64,000 nucleotides of DNA from Leuconostoc suionicum (GTDB lineage Bacteria; Bacillota; Bacilli; Lactobacillales; Lactobacillaceae), in contig NZ_CP015247.1 of assembly GCF_001891125.1 (NCBI RefSeq), positions 1,072,501 through 1,136,500 on the forward strand. The letters run 5' to 3'. The translations under genes were made by a program, and so were the position numbers. The notes beneath the pieces were generated by a model. It was not told the origin of the DNA. It saw only the letters and a program-made list of their open reading frames with translations, and searched no databases. Positions 25,856 through 35,437 of the stretch are shown here, in pieces. The stretch's first letter is position 1, and each line of letters begins with the position of its first letter.

Positions 25856-26263
25856 ATGAAAATGAAGTGTGTTGTAATAGTCGATCCTGAACTGCCAATT
25901 GGTCTTGTTGCCAATACAGCAAGCATATTAGGTTGTTCATTAGGGAAAGCGCATCCTGAAATCAACGGAGAAGATACTTTTGATAAAAATGATCAATTTT
26001 ACCCTGGTATTGTTAATATCCCGATTCCTATTTTAAAAGCTGATTCAAATAAAATTAACGAAATTCACCGTCAAGCAAACCAGTATGAAGGAATTGAGGT
26101 TATTTCGTTTGTGGACGTAGCACAACGAGTCAATAATTATGAAGAATATAAAGCAAAGCTCAAGCAGAGTACAGATGCGGATCTTAACTTTTTGGGAATT
26201 TGTTTATATGGCAGTGAAAAGAAAGTCAATCATTTTAGCGGCAGCTTACCAATGTTAAGATAA
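25856..26263 (+). CDS. DUF2000-family protein
   Basis: A 135-residue protein with the family start MKCVVIVDPELPIGLVANTA, the GCSLGKAHPE segment and the middle stretch YPGIVNIPIPILKA. Proteins of this family are small, cytoplasmic and of unknown function, distantly peptidyl-tRNA-hydrolase-like. ATG 25856 with AAGGA ten bases upstream is preferred over ATG 25823, which lacks a site. It converges with an AraC regulator, overlapping by 9 bases. Confidence 0.75.
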   Translation: MKMKCVVIVDPELPIGLVANTASILGCSLGKAHPEINGEDTFDKNDQFYPGIVNIPIPILKADSNKINEIHRQANQYEGIEVISFVDVAQRVNNYEEYKAKLKQSTDADLNFLGICLYGSEKKVNHFSGSLPMLR

Positions 26264-27031
26264 TTGTAATTGATATTTTTTTGGTGAAACACCGTGATAC
26301 TGCTTGAAAAGTTTGTCAAAATGACTTTCATCAAAAAAACCATTTTGATGAGCAATTTCCGACATCGACAAATTTGTATTATCTAACAAGTCCTTCACAG
26401 CTCTATTCATACGATAATTCATCAAATATTTTGCTGGTGAGATATGAAAAGCTTCTTTGAACAAACGGGTAAAGTAATACTTACTCAATCCTGATATGTT
26501 AGCTAGTGTCTCAACATTACATTCACTATGAAAATTATTAGAAATGTAATGTTGAACACTTTCGAATCGTCTAGTCTCCATATTTTCTGCTGAATTCGCG
26601 GTCCGAAAAGATGATATTTTTTCATTATCGAGTACATTAATAATTTTCGTCAATATATCCGTAGGAGACGGTTCATATATAGCAGAATCCACAATCATTT
26701 TAACCTGCTGCATTTGTCTGCTAGTTAATTTAATTGTCATCGGTTGATTAAACTGATATTCAAGTGCATTCGATTCTATATATAGCATCGTGTAACGCCA
26801 GTTCACTATGTCCATTGGCTGACACCAATGGACTAACTGGCTAGGAATAATGACCAAAGTATTCTTCTTAATGTGTCTCACTTTATCAACATTTGCAATA
26901 CAACTGCCACCTTCAACAATACCAATCGATAAAAAATCATGATATTGATATCTTGCAGTTTGAATTTCGTGTGCGCATCTTTTTATAATTAGGCTCTGAT
27001 TTACAAGGCTTCTACTGTAATTAATTGTCAT
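26255..27031 (-). CDS. AraC-family transcriptional regulator
   Basis: A 258-residue protein. The N-terminal cupin-like ligand domain covers residues about 1-140. The C-terminal pair of helix-turn-helix motifs covers about 160-255, with the family signatures SGLSKYYFTRLFKEAFHISP and SMSEIAHQNGFFDESHFDKL. Ligand unknown. The convergent DUF2000 gene is a likely target because such pairs recur, but this is inference. Confidence 0.85.
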   Translation of the reverse strand: MTINYSRSLVNQSLIIKRCAHEIQTARYQYHDFLSIGIVEGGSCIANVDKVRHIKKNTLVIIPSQLVHWCQPMDIVNWRYTMLYIESNALEYQFNQPMTIKLTSRQMQQVKMIVDSAIYEPSPTDILTKIINVLDNEKISSFRTANSAENMETRRFESVQHYISNNFHSECNVETLANISGLSKYYFTRLFKEAFHISPAKYLMNYRMNRAVKDLLDNTNLSMSEIAHQNGFFDESHFDKLFKQYHGVSPKKYQLQLS

Positions 27032-27063
27032 ACGATATATTATATCCTAACTTCTAGTAATTT

Positions 27064-27092
27064 AAAAAAGCAGATGACAAGTCTGCTTTTTT
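27064..27092. terminator. Bidirectional terminator between AraC gene and two-component operon
   Basis: AAAAAAGCAGA pairs with TCTGCTTTTTT around TGACAAG. It ends the leftward MMPL/two-component operon. Confidence 0.8.
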
Positions 27093-27108
27093 AGCTACGA
27101 AAAGTATG

Positions 27109-27756
27109 TTAATCAATATCAATCAGATTATTTTTAACAGCTAAAGCCACGGCTTGAACTCCCGTTGATACGTTCATTTTGATGTAAATGTCAGTTAAAT
27201 TAGACTTTATAGTCCGTTCTGAAAGATGCATCTCTAGGGCAATGAGCTTAATTTTAACTCCTCGAGCAACACGAGATAATATTTTAAGTTCTTTTTCTGA
27301 TAGATTGTAGTCTTGCTTTTCTTCTGGCCTTTTTTCTGCATGATTCTGAGAGAATAGAATGTCTGAAATCTGGTTTTGTAATACCATGTTTCCAGTTATT
27401 GCACTATCAACTGTTGTGAAAATTGTTTCGGTACTAGCATCTTTTAATAAATACCCCTTCGCTCCTAACTTCAACATCCGCTGTATATTCACAACATTAT
27501 CAAATGTTGACAGTACCACGACAGGAAGATCTGGAAAATGATCATGAATGAAAGACATCACCTCAAAGCCATCCTTTTTAGGCATTTTAATGTCTAGTAG
27601 AACTAAGTCGACTTGAGATTGCTTGATAATATCAATAGCCTCATCCCCATCAGCTGCTTCATAAGCAACATCGTAATCTGAATGACTTTCAAAAATTAAT
27701 TTAATTCCTTCACGAATAATAAAATGATTATCAACAATCATTATCTTACTGGTCAT
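27109..27756 (-). CDS. NarL/LuxR-type response regulator
   Basis: A 215-residue protein with a receiver domain (residues 1-120, phospho-acceptor Asp55 in LVLLDIKMP, conserved Lys in VLSTF...KGYLLKD) and a LuxR-type helix-turn-helix (about 150-210: LSEKELKILSRVARGVKIKL, SERTIKSNL). The gene overlaps the kinase stop by 11 nt, so the pair is co-translated. It probably controls the upstream MMPL gene and perhaps the divergent GNAT gene. Confidence 0.92.
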   Translation of the reverse strand: MTSKIMIVDNHFIIREGIKLIFESHSDYDVAYEAADGDEAIDIIKQSQVDLVLLDIKMPKKDGFEVMSFIHDHFPDLPVVVLSTFDNVVNIQRMLKLGAKGYLLKDASTETIFTTVDSAITGNMVLQNQISDILFSQNHAEKRPEEKQDYNLSEKELKILSRVARGVKIKLIALEMHLSERTIKSNLTDIYIKMNVSTGVQAVALAVKNNLIDID

Positions 27757-28954
27757 TTTGCCACCTCAATTTAGTTGGAATTTGAATTTGAATTTCCGTC
27801 CCTTCACCTATATGGCTTTTGACTAACAACTTACCTTCCAGTTGTTCCACACGCTCTTGGATAGATTTAAGTCCAAAATGCTTGTGTTTTCTTTTACCAT
27901 TCTCCACATTAAAGCCAACGCCATAATCAATAATGCTAATCCGTAATTGGTCATCCATGTCAATTTTAACAATTGCGACATCTGTTTTGGAATGCCTAAA
28001 CACATTTGTCAACGATTCAGAAATAATTCTAGATACTTCCTCGTACACATCTTCAGAAACACGCATATCTGAAGTGCTTTTTATGCGCACACTTAGACCA
28101 TAATTTTCATAAAACACTTTTGATAATAACTCAAGTCGATCATATAAATTGATGTTTTTGCTGTTGTCTTTTCGCATATCAAAGACAATTTCACGTGCTT
28201 CCTTTAGCGTTGTTCGTGACAACGAAATCGTTTTTTCTATTTCTTCACTAGCCCGTTCATTTTTATCAGATGCCATCAAGGACTTAATTCCTTCTAATTG
28301 CATTGTCACGCCGGCTAATCCTTGCATAAGTGTATCATGAAGATCTCGTCCAATACGATTTCGTTCATTTTGCTGCGAAATTTCTTTGACTTCTGTATAG
28401 GTCAATTGTAACTCATCAAGTAAATGCTGAGTTTTAACTAACTGACTAACTTGCCTTTGATAGAATCGCCATGCCAAGAAAATAATTCCGTTGAGAAAAG
28501 TAGAAGCCTCCAGTACAATAAACGCCATTAAGGGGCCTAAATTGACCCACTCTATTATAATAAACACAACCTGAAGTGGCACTAATAATAAGGCCAATTT
28601 TTTGAACTCGATATTAAACAACGTCAGTAATTGTAAACTGATTATTGGCAACATACCCATATATAAAACAACTTCAGAAGGAATAATCAAAATACCTGCC
28701 AGAACAATCAAAATAAATTGCGCAGCAATAAAGAATTTTTTACTAAAATTGATGACCGTCCTACTAAAAAAGTTTAAACACAAATGCAAAAACACCACAT
28801 TGAAAAACAATGCAGAGTTTATTGATTGGACAGCACCATATTCGGTTTTAAAATAGGATGCTAAGAAGTAAATCATCATACTCCAAAAAATCATCGGCCA
28901 ACGGTATATCATCATGATATGCTTATTCATTTCAACATCTAGATTTTTTTTCAT
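27746..28954 (-). CDS. NarL-class sensor histidine kinase (HisKA_3)
   Basis: A 402-residue kinase with five to six membrane helices over residues about 15-165 and little extracellular mass. This type senses within or near the membrane, as LiaS/DesK-type kinases do. The H-box is NRIGRDLHDTLMQGL, with the phosphorylated His in RDLHD; the N-box is SESLTNVFRHS and the G-box GFNVENGKRKHKHFGL. ATG 28954 follows GGAAGGAAAT; a GTG at 28972 is upstream. It lies downstream of the MMPL exporter in one operon. Confidence 0.9.
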   Translation of the reverse strand: MKKNLDVEMNKHIMMIYRWPMIFWSMMIYFLASYFKTEYGAVQSINSALFFNVVFLHLCLNFFSRTVINFSKKFFIAAQFILIVLAGILIIPSEVVLYMGMLPIISLQLLTLFNIEFKKLALLLVPLQVVFIIIEWVNLGPLMAFIVLEASTFLNGIIFLAWRFYQRQVSQLVKTQHLLDELQLTYTEVKEISQQNERNRIGRDLHDTLMQGLAGVTMQLEGIKSLMASDKNERASEEIEKTISLSRTTLKEAREIVFDMRKDNSKNINLYDRLELLSKVFYENYGLSVRIKSTSDMRVSEDVYEEVSRIISESLTNVFRHSKTDVAIVKIDMDDQLRISIIDYGVGFNVENGKRKHKHFGLKSIQERVEQLEGKLLVKSHIGEGTEIQIQIPTKLRWQNDQ

Positions 28955-29031
28955 ACGTAGATTTCCTTCCACAAACGTTCATACTCAATTATTTTATCAT
29001 AGTACCAAACTTATAGAACTGATATTAGTGA

Positions 29032-31146
29032 TTAATCAATTTTTACGTTAGGCAATATTTTATCCAACCATTTTGGTAGATACCAACTCGCTTTTCCAAA
29101 CAGATCAATTGTAGCTGGTACAAGAATTAATCTTACCAATATCGCATCAAACAAGATTCCAGATGCTAATACTAAGCCCATCGACTTTACAATGGCATCA
29201 CTAGCGAAAATAAATCCAGAGAAAACCGCCATCATAATAAGTGCCGCCGCCACGACAGCTGGTCCACTATCTCGCATGCCTAAAATTACTGCCTGCCTAG
29301 TGTTCTCTGTTTTTAGATAGTGTTCGCGAATTCGACTGACCAAAAAGACTTCATAATCCATAGCTAGTCCAAACATAATACCAATGACAAGAACTGGTAA
29401 GAAATTAAGTATTGCACCCTTGGCTGGAATACCAAACAGGTTAATGAAGTGACCATCTTGTACTATAAACACAATGGCACCCAATGTGGCCCCTAATGAT
29501 AACACAAATCCAAGTACCGCAACTAGTGGAATCAGCAAGGATCTAAATACGACTGTCAACAAAATGAATGCGAATAGTACGATAATAATTGCGAACTTTG
29601 GCAAAGCCTTCATTAATGCATCAGACATATCGATGTTGATGGCAGTAGATCCTGTAACATATAACTTTGGCAAACCCTTGTTTTGATTCAAGTCACGTAT
29701 CTTGTGAACGAGCTTCTTAGTTTTAACAGCGTTAGCATCCGTTTTGGGAATGACCGTGATCATCTGATAATCGTTGTCTTTACTTGGCATAGCTTGTGAA
29801 ACAGTGGCTACATTTCCTAACTCTTTAATCTCATTAATACTATCGGTCACCTTTATCATGTCATCTGTTTTTAGTAACACGACCAATGTTGCTTGACTCC
29901 CCTCACCATAGGCTTCTGTCATCAAATCATATGCGCGTAGTTCAGTTAGTTTTTCTGACTTAACTGAATCGTTAGGCAGTCCAAGGTTAATATGTGCGAA
30001 TGGTGTTGCAATGACACCAAGTACCACGACCACCAACATTGTTAGTAGTAACTTATATTTGGTTACTAACTTACCCCAACCACCTTTAATGCGTATTTTA
30101 CTTGCAAATTGTAACAATCGATTCGGCTTTTTGCCGGTAACTCGATCACCTAATACGACCAACATCGCTGGTACAAAAGTCAAAGAAGTTAAAATTGCAG
30201 TAAGAATGGCAAAAGAAGCAGTAATACCCATCACTGAGAGCATGTCAATGCCAAGAACTGTCATACCTAACAAAGCAACAATTACTGTTGCCCCAGCAAA
30301 TATTACCGACGTACCTGCAGTAGACATTGCTGACGATAGGGCATCTTTTTTTGATTTATTTTGCTGTAATTCTTGTCTGTAACGCGAAATGATAAATAAA
30401 GCATAATCAATACCCACTGCCAATCCCATCATTCCAACTAACGACATTGAGAAAGTTGCTACTGATAAGAAGTTCGTGGAAATCAAAACCAACATCATAC
30501 CAGTCACCAGACCCAATAGAGCTGATAAAATAGGAATTCCAGCGACCAATAGTGAAGCAAAAGTAATTGCTAAAATCACAAATGCAATAGCCAAGCCAAC
30601 CACTTCAGCCTGCTCACCATTATCCATACCTGAAATCGTAACATCATTTGAAGTTAATTCCGTTTGAATACTTTTGTGTCGTGTAATCTTTATTGATTTT
30701 TCTAATGCGTCAACTGTCTTTTCTGAAACATTTTCGCCTTTTTGCTTATATATCACCCTAGCTGTAGCAGTCATGCCATCTTTACTGTAACTATTTAACA
30801 TAGCTGGCAAAATCACCATTTTGACACGACTATTTTTTTGTACATCTTGAAATAGTTCTGCCATGACTTGCTGATTTTTATCAGTAGTTAATGCTTTACC
30901 ATTATTCGAGTGTAGTACGATTTGTACCTGACCACCACTTTGCCTAGTACTTGGAAACTCCTTTTCCATTAGTTTATTAGCTCTTTCAGACTGTGAACCC
31001 TGAATAGACATCCCCGCACTATCAAAATGAATGCCAAAACTAAGGGCCGCACAAACCGATACAGCAATTGTTATGAAAAACGTAACAATTGTCAGCTTAG
31101 CATGCCGATATATCCACCGTCCTAATTTACTAAGTAATTGCCCCAT
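29032..31146 (-). CDS. MMPL/RND-family membrane transporter
   Basis: A 704-residue protein with two repeated halves, each with an extracytoplasmic domain and a cluster of about six membrane helices. The family hallmark GIDYALFIISRYR appears in the first half, and MFGLAMDYEVFLVSRIREHY in the second. These motifs are typical of MMPL/YdfJ-like exporters of lipids or drugs. It is the first gene of an operon with the sensor kinase and regulator, which suggests export of a membrane-active compound that the kinase detects. Substrate unknown. Confidence 0.9.
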   Translation of the reverse strand: MGQLLSKLGRWIYRHAKLTIVTFFITIAVSVCAALSFGIHFDSAGMSIQGSQSERANKLMEKEFPSTRQSGGQVQIVLHSNNGKALTTDKNQQVMAELFQDVQKNSRVKMVILPAMLNSYSKDGMTATARVIYKQKGENVSEKTVDALEKSIKITRHKSIQTELTSNDVTISGMDNGEQAEVVGLAIAFVILAITFASLLVAGIPILSALLGLVTGMMLVLISTNFLSVATFSMSLVGMMGLAVGIDYALFIISRYRQELQQNKSKKDALSSAMSTAGTSVIFAGATVIVALLGMTVLGIDMLSVMGITASFAILTAILTSLTFVPAMLVVLGDRVTGKKPNRLLQFASKIRIKGGWGKLVTKYKLLLTMLVVVVLGVIATPFAHINLGLPNDSVKSEKLTELRAYDLMTEAYGEGSQATLVVLLKTDDMIKVTDSINEIKELGNVATVSQAMPSKDNDYQMITVIPKTDANAVKTKKLVHKIRDLNQNKGLPKLYVTGSTAINIDMSDALMKALPKFAIIIVLFAFILLTVVFRSLLIPLVAVLGFVLSLGATLGAIVFIVQDGHFINLFGIPAKGAILNFLPVLVIGIMFGLAMDYEVFLVSRIREHYLKTENTRQAVILGMRDSGPAVVAAALIMMAVFSGFIFASDAIVKSMGLVLASGILFDAILVRLILVPATIDLFGKASWYLPKWLDKILPNVKID

Positions 31147-31228
31147 TAATATATTTCTCCTTCTAAGTTAATATATTGACTATATCAACAAAAAAGAGCT
31201 TACACATCGTACAAAAGGGCACACTTTC

Positions 31229-31264
31229 TGCCCTTTAGGGCAATTGTGATCGATGTGATATACT
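31229..31264. promoter_or_regulatory. Palindromic operator and extended -10 promoter in the MMPL/GNAT divergent region
   Basis: TGCCCTTTAGGGCA (31229-31242) is a near-perfect palindrome. An extended -10 box TGATATACT (31256-31264) for the GNAT gene follows at a distance that puts the palindrome over its -35 region. An outer pair ACATCG (31204-31209) and CGATGT (31251-31256) flanks it. It is a likely site for the NarL-type regulator. Confidence 0.5.
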
Positions 31265-31290
31265 AAGTAGTCAAATACGAGGAGATAACC

Positions 31291-31752
31291 ATGTTAAGAT
31301 TGGAAAATATGACAGCAGCACATTTTGATGACTATATGAGTAGCTCAATCAAAGAATACGCTTTGGAAAAAGTGCAAGCCGGTAGTTGGACACAGGAAGA
31401 TTCGCTGGATAATGCAAGACTAACATATGATCGATTATTGCCAGATGGATTAAACACTCCAAATAATTTTTTCTTCTCCATTATCAATGGTGACAACGTT
31501 ATTGGCTATATTTGGCTTGGGCCAGACAGTGAAAACAAGAACATCGCTTTTATTTTCGACTTTGAAATTTATGATGCCTATCAAAATAATGGGTTTGGTT
31601 CTCAAGCCATTTCACTAGCCTCCACAAAAGCAAAAGCACTGGGGTTCACCTCAGTTGGCTTACACGTTTTTGGTACTAATTCTCGCGCTATACACGTTTA
31701 CGAAAAAGCTGGCTTTGAAATAACTGATATAAAGATGCAGAAAAAACTATAA
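31291..31752 (+). CDS. GNAT-family N-acetyltransferase
   Basis: A 153-residue acetyltransferase. FIFDFEIYDAYQNNGFGSQA holds the acetyl-CoA binding loop (QNNGFGSQA), and VFGTNSRAIHVYEKAGFE the C-terminal family motif. Ribosome site GAGGAG precedes ATG 31291. Divergent from the MMPL operon with a shared operator region; it may modify a toxic compound or a wall component. Substrate unknown. Confidence 0.88.
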   Translation: MLRLENMTAAHFDDYMSSSIKEYALEKVQAGSWTQEDSLDNARLTYDRLLPDGLNTPNNFFFSIINGDNVIGYIWLGPDSENKNIAFIFDFEIYDAYQNNGFGSQAISLASTKAKALGFTSVGLHVFGTNSRAIHVYEKAGFEITDIKMQKKL

Positions 31753-31793
31753 AAAAGAGCAGAGATATATTTGACTATATCTCTGCTCTTTTT
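31752..31793. terminator. Strong bidirectional terminator
   Basis: Perfect 18-base arms, AAAAAGAGCAGAGATATA and its complement, pair around TTTGAC. It is shared by the convergent GNAT and FAD-oxidase genes. Confidence 0.85.
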
Positions 31794-33162
31794 ATGCATA
31801 TCTAGACTGATTTATAATGTGTTTTGGATCATATTTTTTAACAACTTGTTGCAATCGTTCACGCGTATCACGTGACCATGATTTTGCTGTCTCTAACTCA
31901 CTGGTATCACTGGAATAAGCACCATACACACCACATCCGTGATCTTGTATCGGTTTGAACAATTGATTCAATAAACTTGATTGTGTGGCATCACCCCACA
32001 CAGCAACAAACAACGTTGCTTCACGAAATGACCAAGCATCAAAATCAGGCGGCAACTGATTTATAGGACCATCAATAGCACGCACTTCAATGCCCATGAC
32101 TGCACTAGATTTTAACATGGTATGCAATGCATTAAGTAAATAATCATCAATTTTAGTTAGCAGTACATTTTTGACATAGACGTTATTCGCCCCTTTGTGT
32201 GGTAAATGCGGTGCCTGAACTAATGTATGATAACTCAAATTGCTCTCATCTTGCTTTTCCACTTTGGCGATGTTTAGCGCGTCAGTAAAATATTTTTCGC
32301 ACAAATTTGTTTTTTCACCGCACCAGATGTTTGTTGCCTGCACCGAAATAATATTTGAAGTACTGTCACTTTTGGTTAGCATTAATAAACTACTCATGTT
32401 TTCAGTCGCAGATATTATCCAAGAATGCCATGCAAACAAAAAATTCGATAAGTCAGACACCTTATATGACAACTTTTGCAAGCCAATTGGTACTTTTTGT
32501 CCTGTTTTTGCCGGTTTGACTTGGTCGGCTTGAAAAATAAACTCAGTAACGATACCGACTTGTGAACTTCCGCCACGGATCGCCCAAAATAGGTCGCTAT
32601 TTTCTTCTTTATTAACATTACGCTTCATTCCATCAGCGGTAATGACAGTTGCACCTAGTATTCGGTCAGTGGTCAATCCTTGTTTCCGCACGAGTAAACC
32701 TAACCCACCGGAAGTTGCTAAACCACCAACACCTGTATCGCCAAAGTCACCACTAGACAAAACTAAATCGGCCTTACTAATTTTATCAGCCACATCACCC
32801 CAAACTGCACCGGATTGGACTTCAATAAGACCTTTAGCCTCATCAAGTATGTTCACTTGGCTCATCTGTGATAGATCAATAATGATACCATCATCATTAA
32901 CTGAATAGTTAGTTATACCGTGCCCACCACTACGAACAGAAAAAGGAATTTGATGTCCAACAAAACGCTGCACATTTTCAGCGTACTCTACCACGAGCGA
33001 AACGTGTTCATCATTTTCAGCCATGAATACCAATCTAGGATGCCCTTCCTTAAAATAATTAGAACTTACCGACTCGTACTTACTGCTATTTCTTGTAACT
33101 ACTATATTACGTAATGCGGCGGGTAACGCTGGCCATTTCTGTTGATTATCACCGTCTGTCAT
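31792..33162 (-). CDS. FAD-linked oxidase (berberine-bridge-enzyme-like)
   Basis: A 456-residue protein. The N-terminal FAD_binding_4 (PCMH) domain contains VRSGGHGITNYS with His81, the position that binds FAD covalently in BBE-like enzymes. A substrate domain follows, and a C-terminal BBE region ends in the motif KKYDPKHIINQ. Such enzymes oxidise carbohydrates, alkaloids or phenolics with oxygen. There is no signal peptide, so it is cytoplasmic. It is 26 bases downstream of the MFS exporter gene and probably cotranscribed, suggesting modification and export, or detoxification, of one compound. Confidence 0.85.
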   Translation of the reverse strand: MTDGDNQQKWPALPAALRNIVVTRNSSKYESVSSNYFKEGHPRLVFMAENDEHVSLVVEYAENVQRFVGHQIPFSVRSGGHGITNYSVNDDGIIIDLSQMSQVNILDEAKGLIEVQSGAVWGDVADKISKADLVLSSGDFGDTGVGGLATSGGLGLLVRKQGLTTDRILGATVITADGMKRNVNKEENSDLFWAIRGGSSQVGIVTEFIFQADQVKPAKTGQKVPIGLQKLSYKVSDLSNFLFAWHSWIISATENMSSLLMLTKSDSTSNIISVQATNIWCGEKTNLCEKYFTDALNIAKVEKQDESNLSYHTLVQAPHLPHKGANNVYVKNVLLTKIDDYLLNALHTMLKSSAVMGIEVRAIDGPINQLPPDFDAWSFREATLFVAVWGDATQSSLLNQLFKPIQDHGCGVYGAYSSDTSELETAKSWSRDTRERLQQVVKKYDPKHIINQSRYA

Positions 33163-33188
33163 TAGACTGATTTCTCCTTTACTATGAA

Positions 33189-34388
33189 CTAGCTCAATGT
33201 GTTTGCACGTTTTGAATTATTAGCAAGAAAAAATAAATAAGTCAAAACCGCAAACGCAGCAAAAAATAAAAATGGTAACTTTATGTTGATCTGATAAATA
33301 AATGAACCAAACAATGGTGACACAATTCCAGCTATTGCTTGGGTCATAGCAACAGTACCTGCAACTGCTCCTTGTTGATCCTGTGAGACAACAAGCGATG
33401 CACCGGCAGAGAGTGAACTCATGCCAAACGCAGCTCCTGCACCAATCAAAATGTAACTGACTACCAACATCCAAAAGGCACTAGCGACAGTGATAACTAA
33501 TAAGCCAAGCACAAGTAATGGAATTCCGACAAGCATCATCTTACGAGCAGAAAAATTCAGTACTTTAATCTGCAAAATTTGTGTCAACATTAATGTTACA
33601 CCCAATATAACAAACAGCAGAGACGAGGTCTTCGCACTTTGAACAACCGTCTGACCAATATTGTCGTGTAAATATAGTGATGTTAACAACTGTAACCCAA
33701 CCACAACGAACATCACAGAACATCCAACTAACAACCAACTCAACAATTTAACCGAGAAAAACTTTTTTGACCCAGTTTCTTTTTTATCAGAAACGTGTGT
33801 TTCATTAATTGATGCCTGCCTTTTGGGCAAAATAACCGTCATAATAACAGTAAACAACAACAAGAGAACAATGGTTGTATAAAAAGGTAAATATAGATTA
33901 CCAGATGTTGAGATTAATCCGCCAATAATTGGTCCCAAAACCATAGCTAACCCTGTTGCAAAACCAAGGGATGACATGTCTTTTGCACGATCTTTGGTCG
34001 TTGAAATATCTGCCATATAAGCATTTGCTGCTGTTGGTGTCGTTGTCATGAATATGCCTAGTAAGAATCTAGTGCCCATCAATCCATAAAAGAATAGTGG
34101 TACTGCCTTTGATGACGCAATTGACATATGAAACAAAATCACATAAAGAATGAAGAATATCCCCATTCCTAATAATCCAATAATCATAACGATTCTACGA
34201 CCAAATACATCACTCATTTTTCCCCAGATTGGTGCAAACAATAACATTGCCGCAGCACCAAGAGAAATCATAATACCAATTTGACTTGGTATCATGTGTG
34301 CTTTAGTTGAAATTGCTGACAAGACTGGCATGGTAATGTAAATTCCCAAATACGACACCAGTGTCGCAATAAAGAGTTTCTTTTTCAT
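33189..34388 (-). CDS. MFS multidrug/metabolite exporter
   Basis: A 399-residue transporter with 12 predicted helices and the MFS signature GKMSDVFGRRIVM between helices 2 and 3 (about residues 55-68). Motifs resemble drug:H+ antiporters of the TetA/Bmr type. I chose ATG 34388 (MKKKLFIATLVS), with GGAAAGGAA upstream; the longer reading from 34415 runs through the hairpin that covers this site. It is the first gene of a unit with the FAD oxidase. Confidence 0.88.
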   Translation of the reverse strand: MKKKLFIATLVSYLGIYITMPVLSAISTKAHMIPSQIGIMISLGAAAMLLFAPIWGKMSDVFGRRIVMIIGLLGMGIFFILYVILFHMSIASSKAVPLFFYGLMGTRFLLGIFMTTTPTAANAYMADISTTKDRAKDMSSLGFATGLAMVLGPIIGGLISTSGNLYLPFYTTIVLLLLFTVIMTVILPKRQASINETHVSDKKETGSKKFFSVKLLSWLLVGCSVMFVVVGLQLLTSLYLHDNIGQTVVQSAKTSSLLFVILGVTLMLTQILQIKVLNFSARKMMLVGIPLLVLGLLVITVASAFWMLVVSYILIGAGAAFGMSSLSAGASLVVSQDQQGAVAGTVAMTQAIAGIVSPLFGSFIYQINIKLPFLFFAAFAVLTYLFFLANNSKRANTLS

Positions 34389-34395
34389 AAAATAA

Positions 34396-34444
34396 AAATT
34401 CCTTTCCTTAATCAAATACTCTAGTGATTAATGTAAAGGAATTT
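34396..34444 (-). promoter_or_regulatory. Hairpin sequestering the MFS ribosome binding site
   Basis: In the transcript, AAATTCCTTT pairs with AAAGGAATTT (10 perfect pairs), continuing inward with TTAATCA/TGATTAA. The 3' arm contains the GGAAAGGAA ribosome site of the MFS gene (start 34388), so folding would hide it. A repressor operator is the alternative reading. Confidence 0.6.
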
Positions 34445-34504
34445 CCATCATATTACTGCTCTTTTTAAACAATTTCAGCCCATTTAACCAGCAAATTGCA
34501 GAAT

Positions 34505-35428
34505 CTAGTTTTTATAAAGTTTACGATACATCTTAGGTGTCAGGCCTTTTTCATCTTTAAAGAAAGCGGAAAACTTACTTGCGTTGATATACCCTACCTC
34601 ATTGGCAATAAAAGTAATGCTTTTTTCACTATCCTTTAAAAGATAGCATGCTTTCTCTAATCGGGCAGACAACACAAAACTATGGATTGATTGATAATAT
34701 GTTGCTTTAAAGAGCTTCTGCATTGTAGTAAGCCCAATATCATACTTATTAGCCAACTGCTTTAAGGTTGCTCGCTCACTCATATTTTCAAGAAGATAGG
34801 TACGAATTGCATAAATTTTTTTAATTTCTTGTACTGTAAAATACATTTTAGGAAGTACGGATTCATGGGCCTCCTCAGAATCCAGATAAAGCAATAACTC
34901 AGCAACTCTTAAGAGTAAAAACTGTACTCGATTTCTTAATTTAACTTTTTCTACATCTTGAAAAAAGCGTTCAATAAATTCTGTTTTAACAAGTATATAA
35001 TCATCATTCTGCAAATAATCAGTAACGATGTCATCTAATAGCAATTTGTTCTCTAATAGAGACAAAAATTCTGAGCTGATTTTTTGACGATCAAGAAGTA
35101 TCGTCACTCCTCTATAATGCCCGCCAACTGTAGAATAATTATTTCGATCATCAGAACTTTGAGATAATTTTAAAAACCCTGGTTCTAAGAATATCGTTTC
35201 ATGGTTATTTTTAATAAGATTAACCGATCCGCTGTAAGCAAAATCTAAACGGATAACTTTATCTGAAAAAGAAATTGCACTGCGATAATTATCGAAATTA
35301 TAATCATGAAAAATCAGATCTAATCCCTGCGTTAGCTTAATAGCTACCGGCTGAATATTGCCTGAATCAGTAAACAATTTTGTTGTTGCATGTCGTATGT
35401 TTTTGGTTTCAAATTTTGTACTCATCAT
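34505..35428 (-). CDS. AraC-family transcriptional regulator
   Basis: A 307-residue protein with a long unassigned N-terminal domain and a C-terminal AraC DNA-binding domain (about 205-305). The latter shows LKQLANKYDIGLTTMQKLFK and ITFIANEVGYINASKFSAFF. It starts nine bases after the SDR gene and is cotranscribed with it. It is a candidate regulator of the SDR and of the downstream MFS/oxidase unit. No strong ribosome site is visible, so translation may be coupled to the SDR. Confidence 0.8.
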   Translation of the reverse strand: MMSTKFETKNIRHATTKLFTDSGNIQPVAIKLTQGLDLIFHDYNFDNYRSAISFSDKVIRLDFAYSGSVNLIKNNHETIFLEPGFLKLSQSSDDRNNYSTVGGHYRGVTILLDRQKISSEFLSLLENKLLLDDIVTDYLQNDDYILVKTEFIERFFQDVEKVKLRNRVQFLLLRVAELLLYLDSEEAHESVLPKMYFTVQEIKKIYAIRTYLLENMSERATLKQLANKYDIGLTTMQKLFKATYYQSIHSFVLSARLEKACYLLKDSEKSITFIANEVGYINASKFSAFFKDEKGLTPKMYRKLYKN

Positions 35429-35437
35429 TAAAGAATA

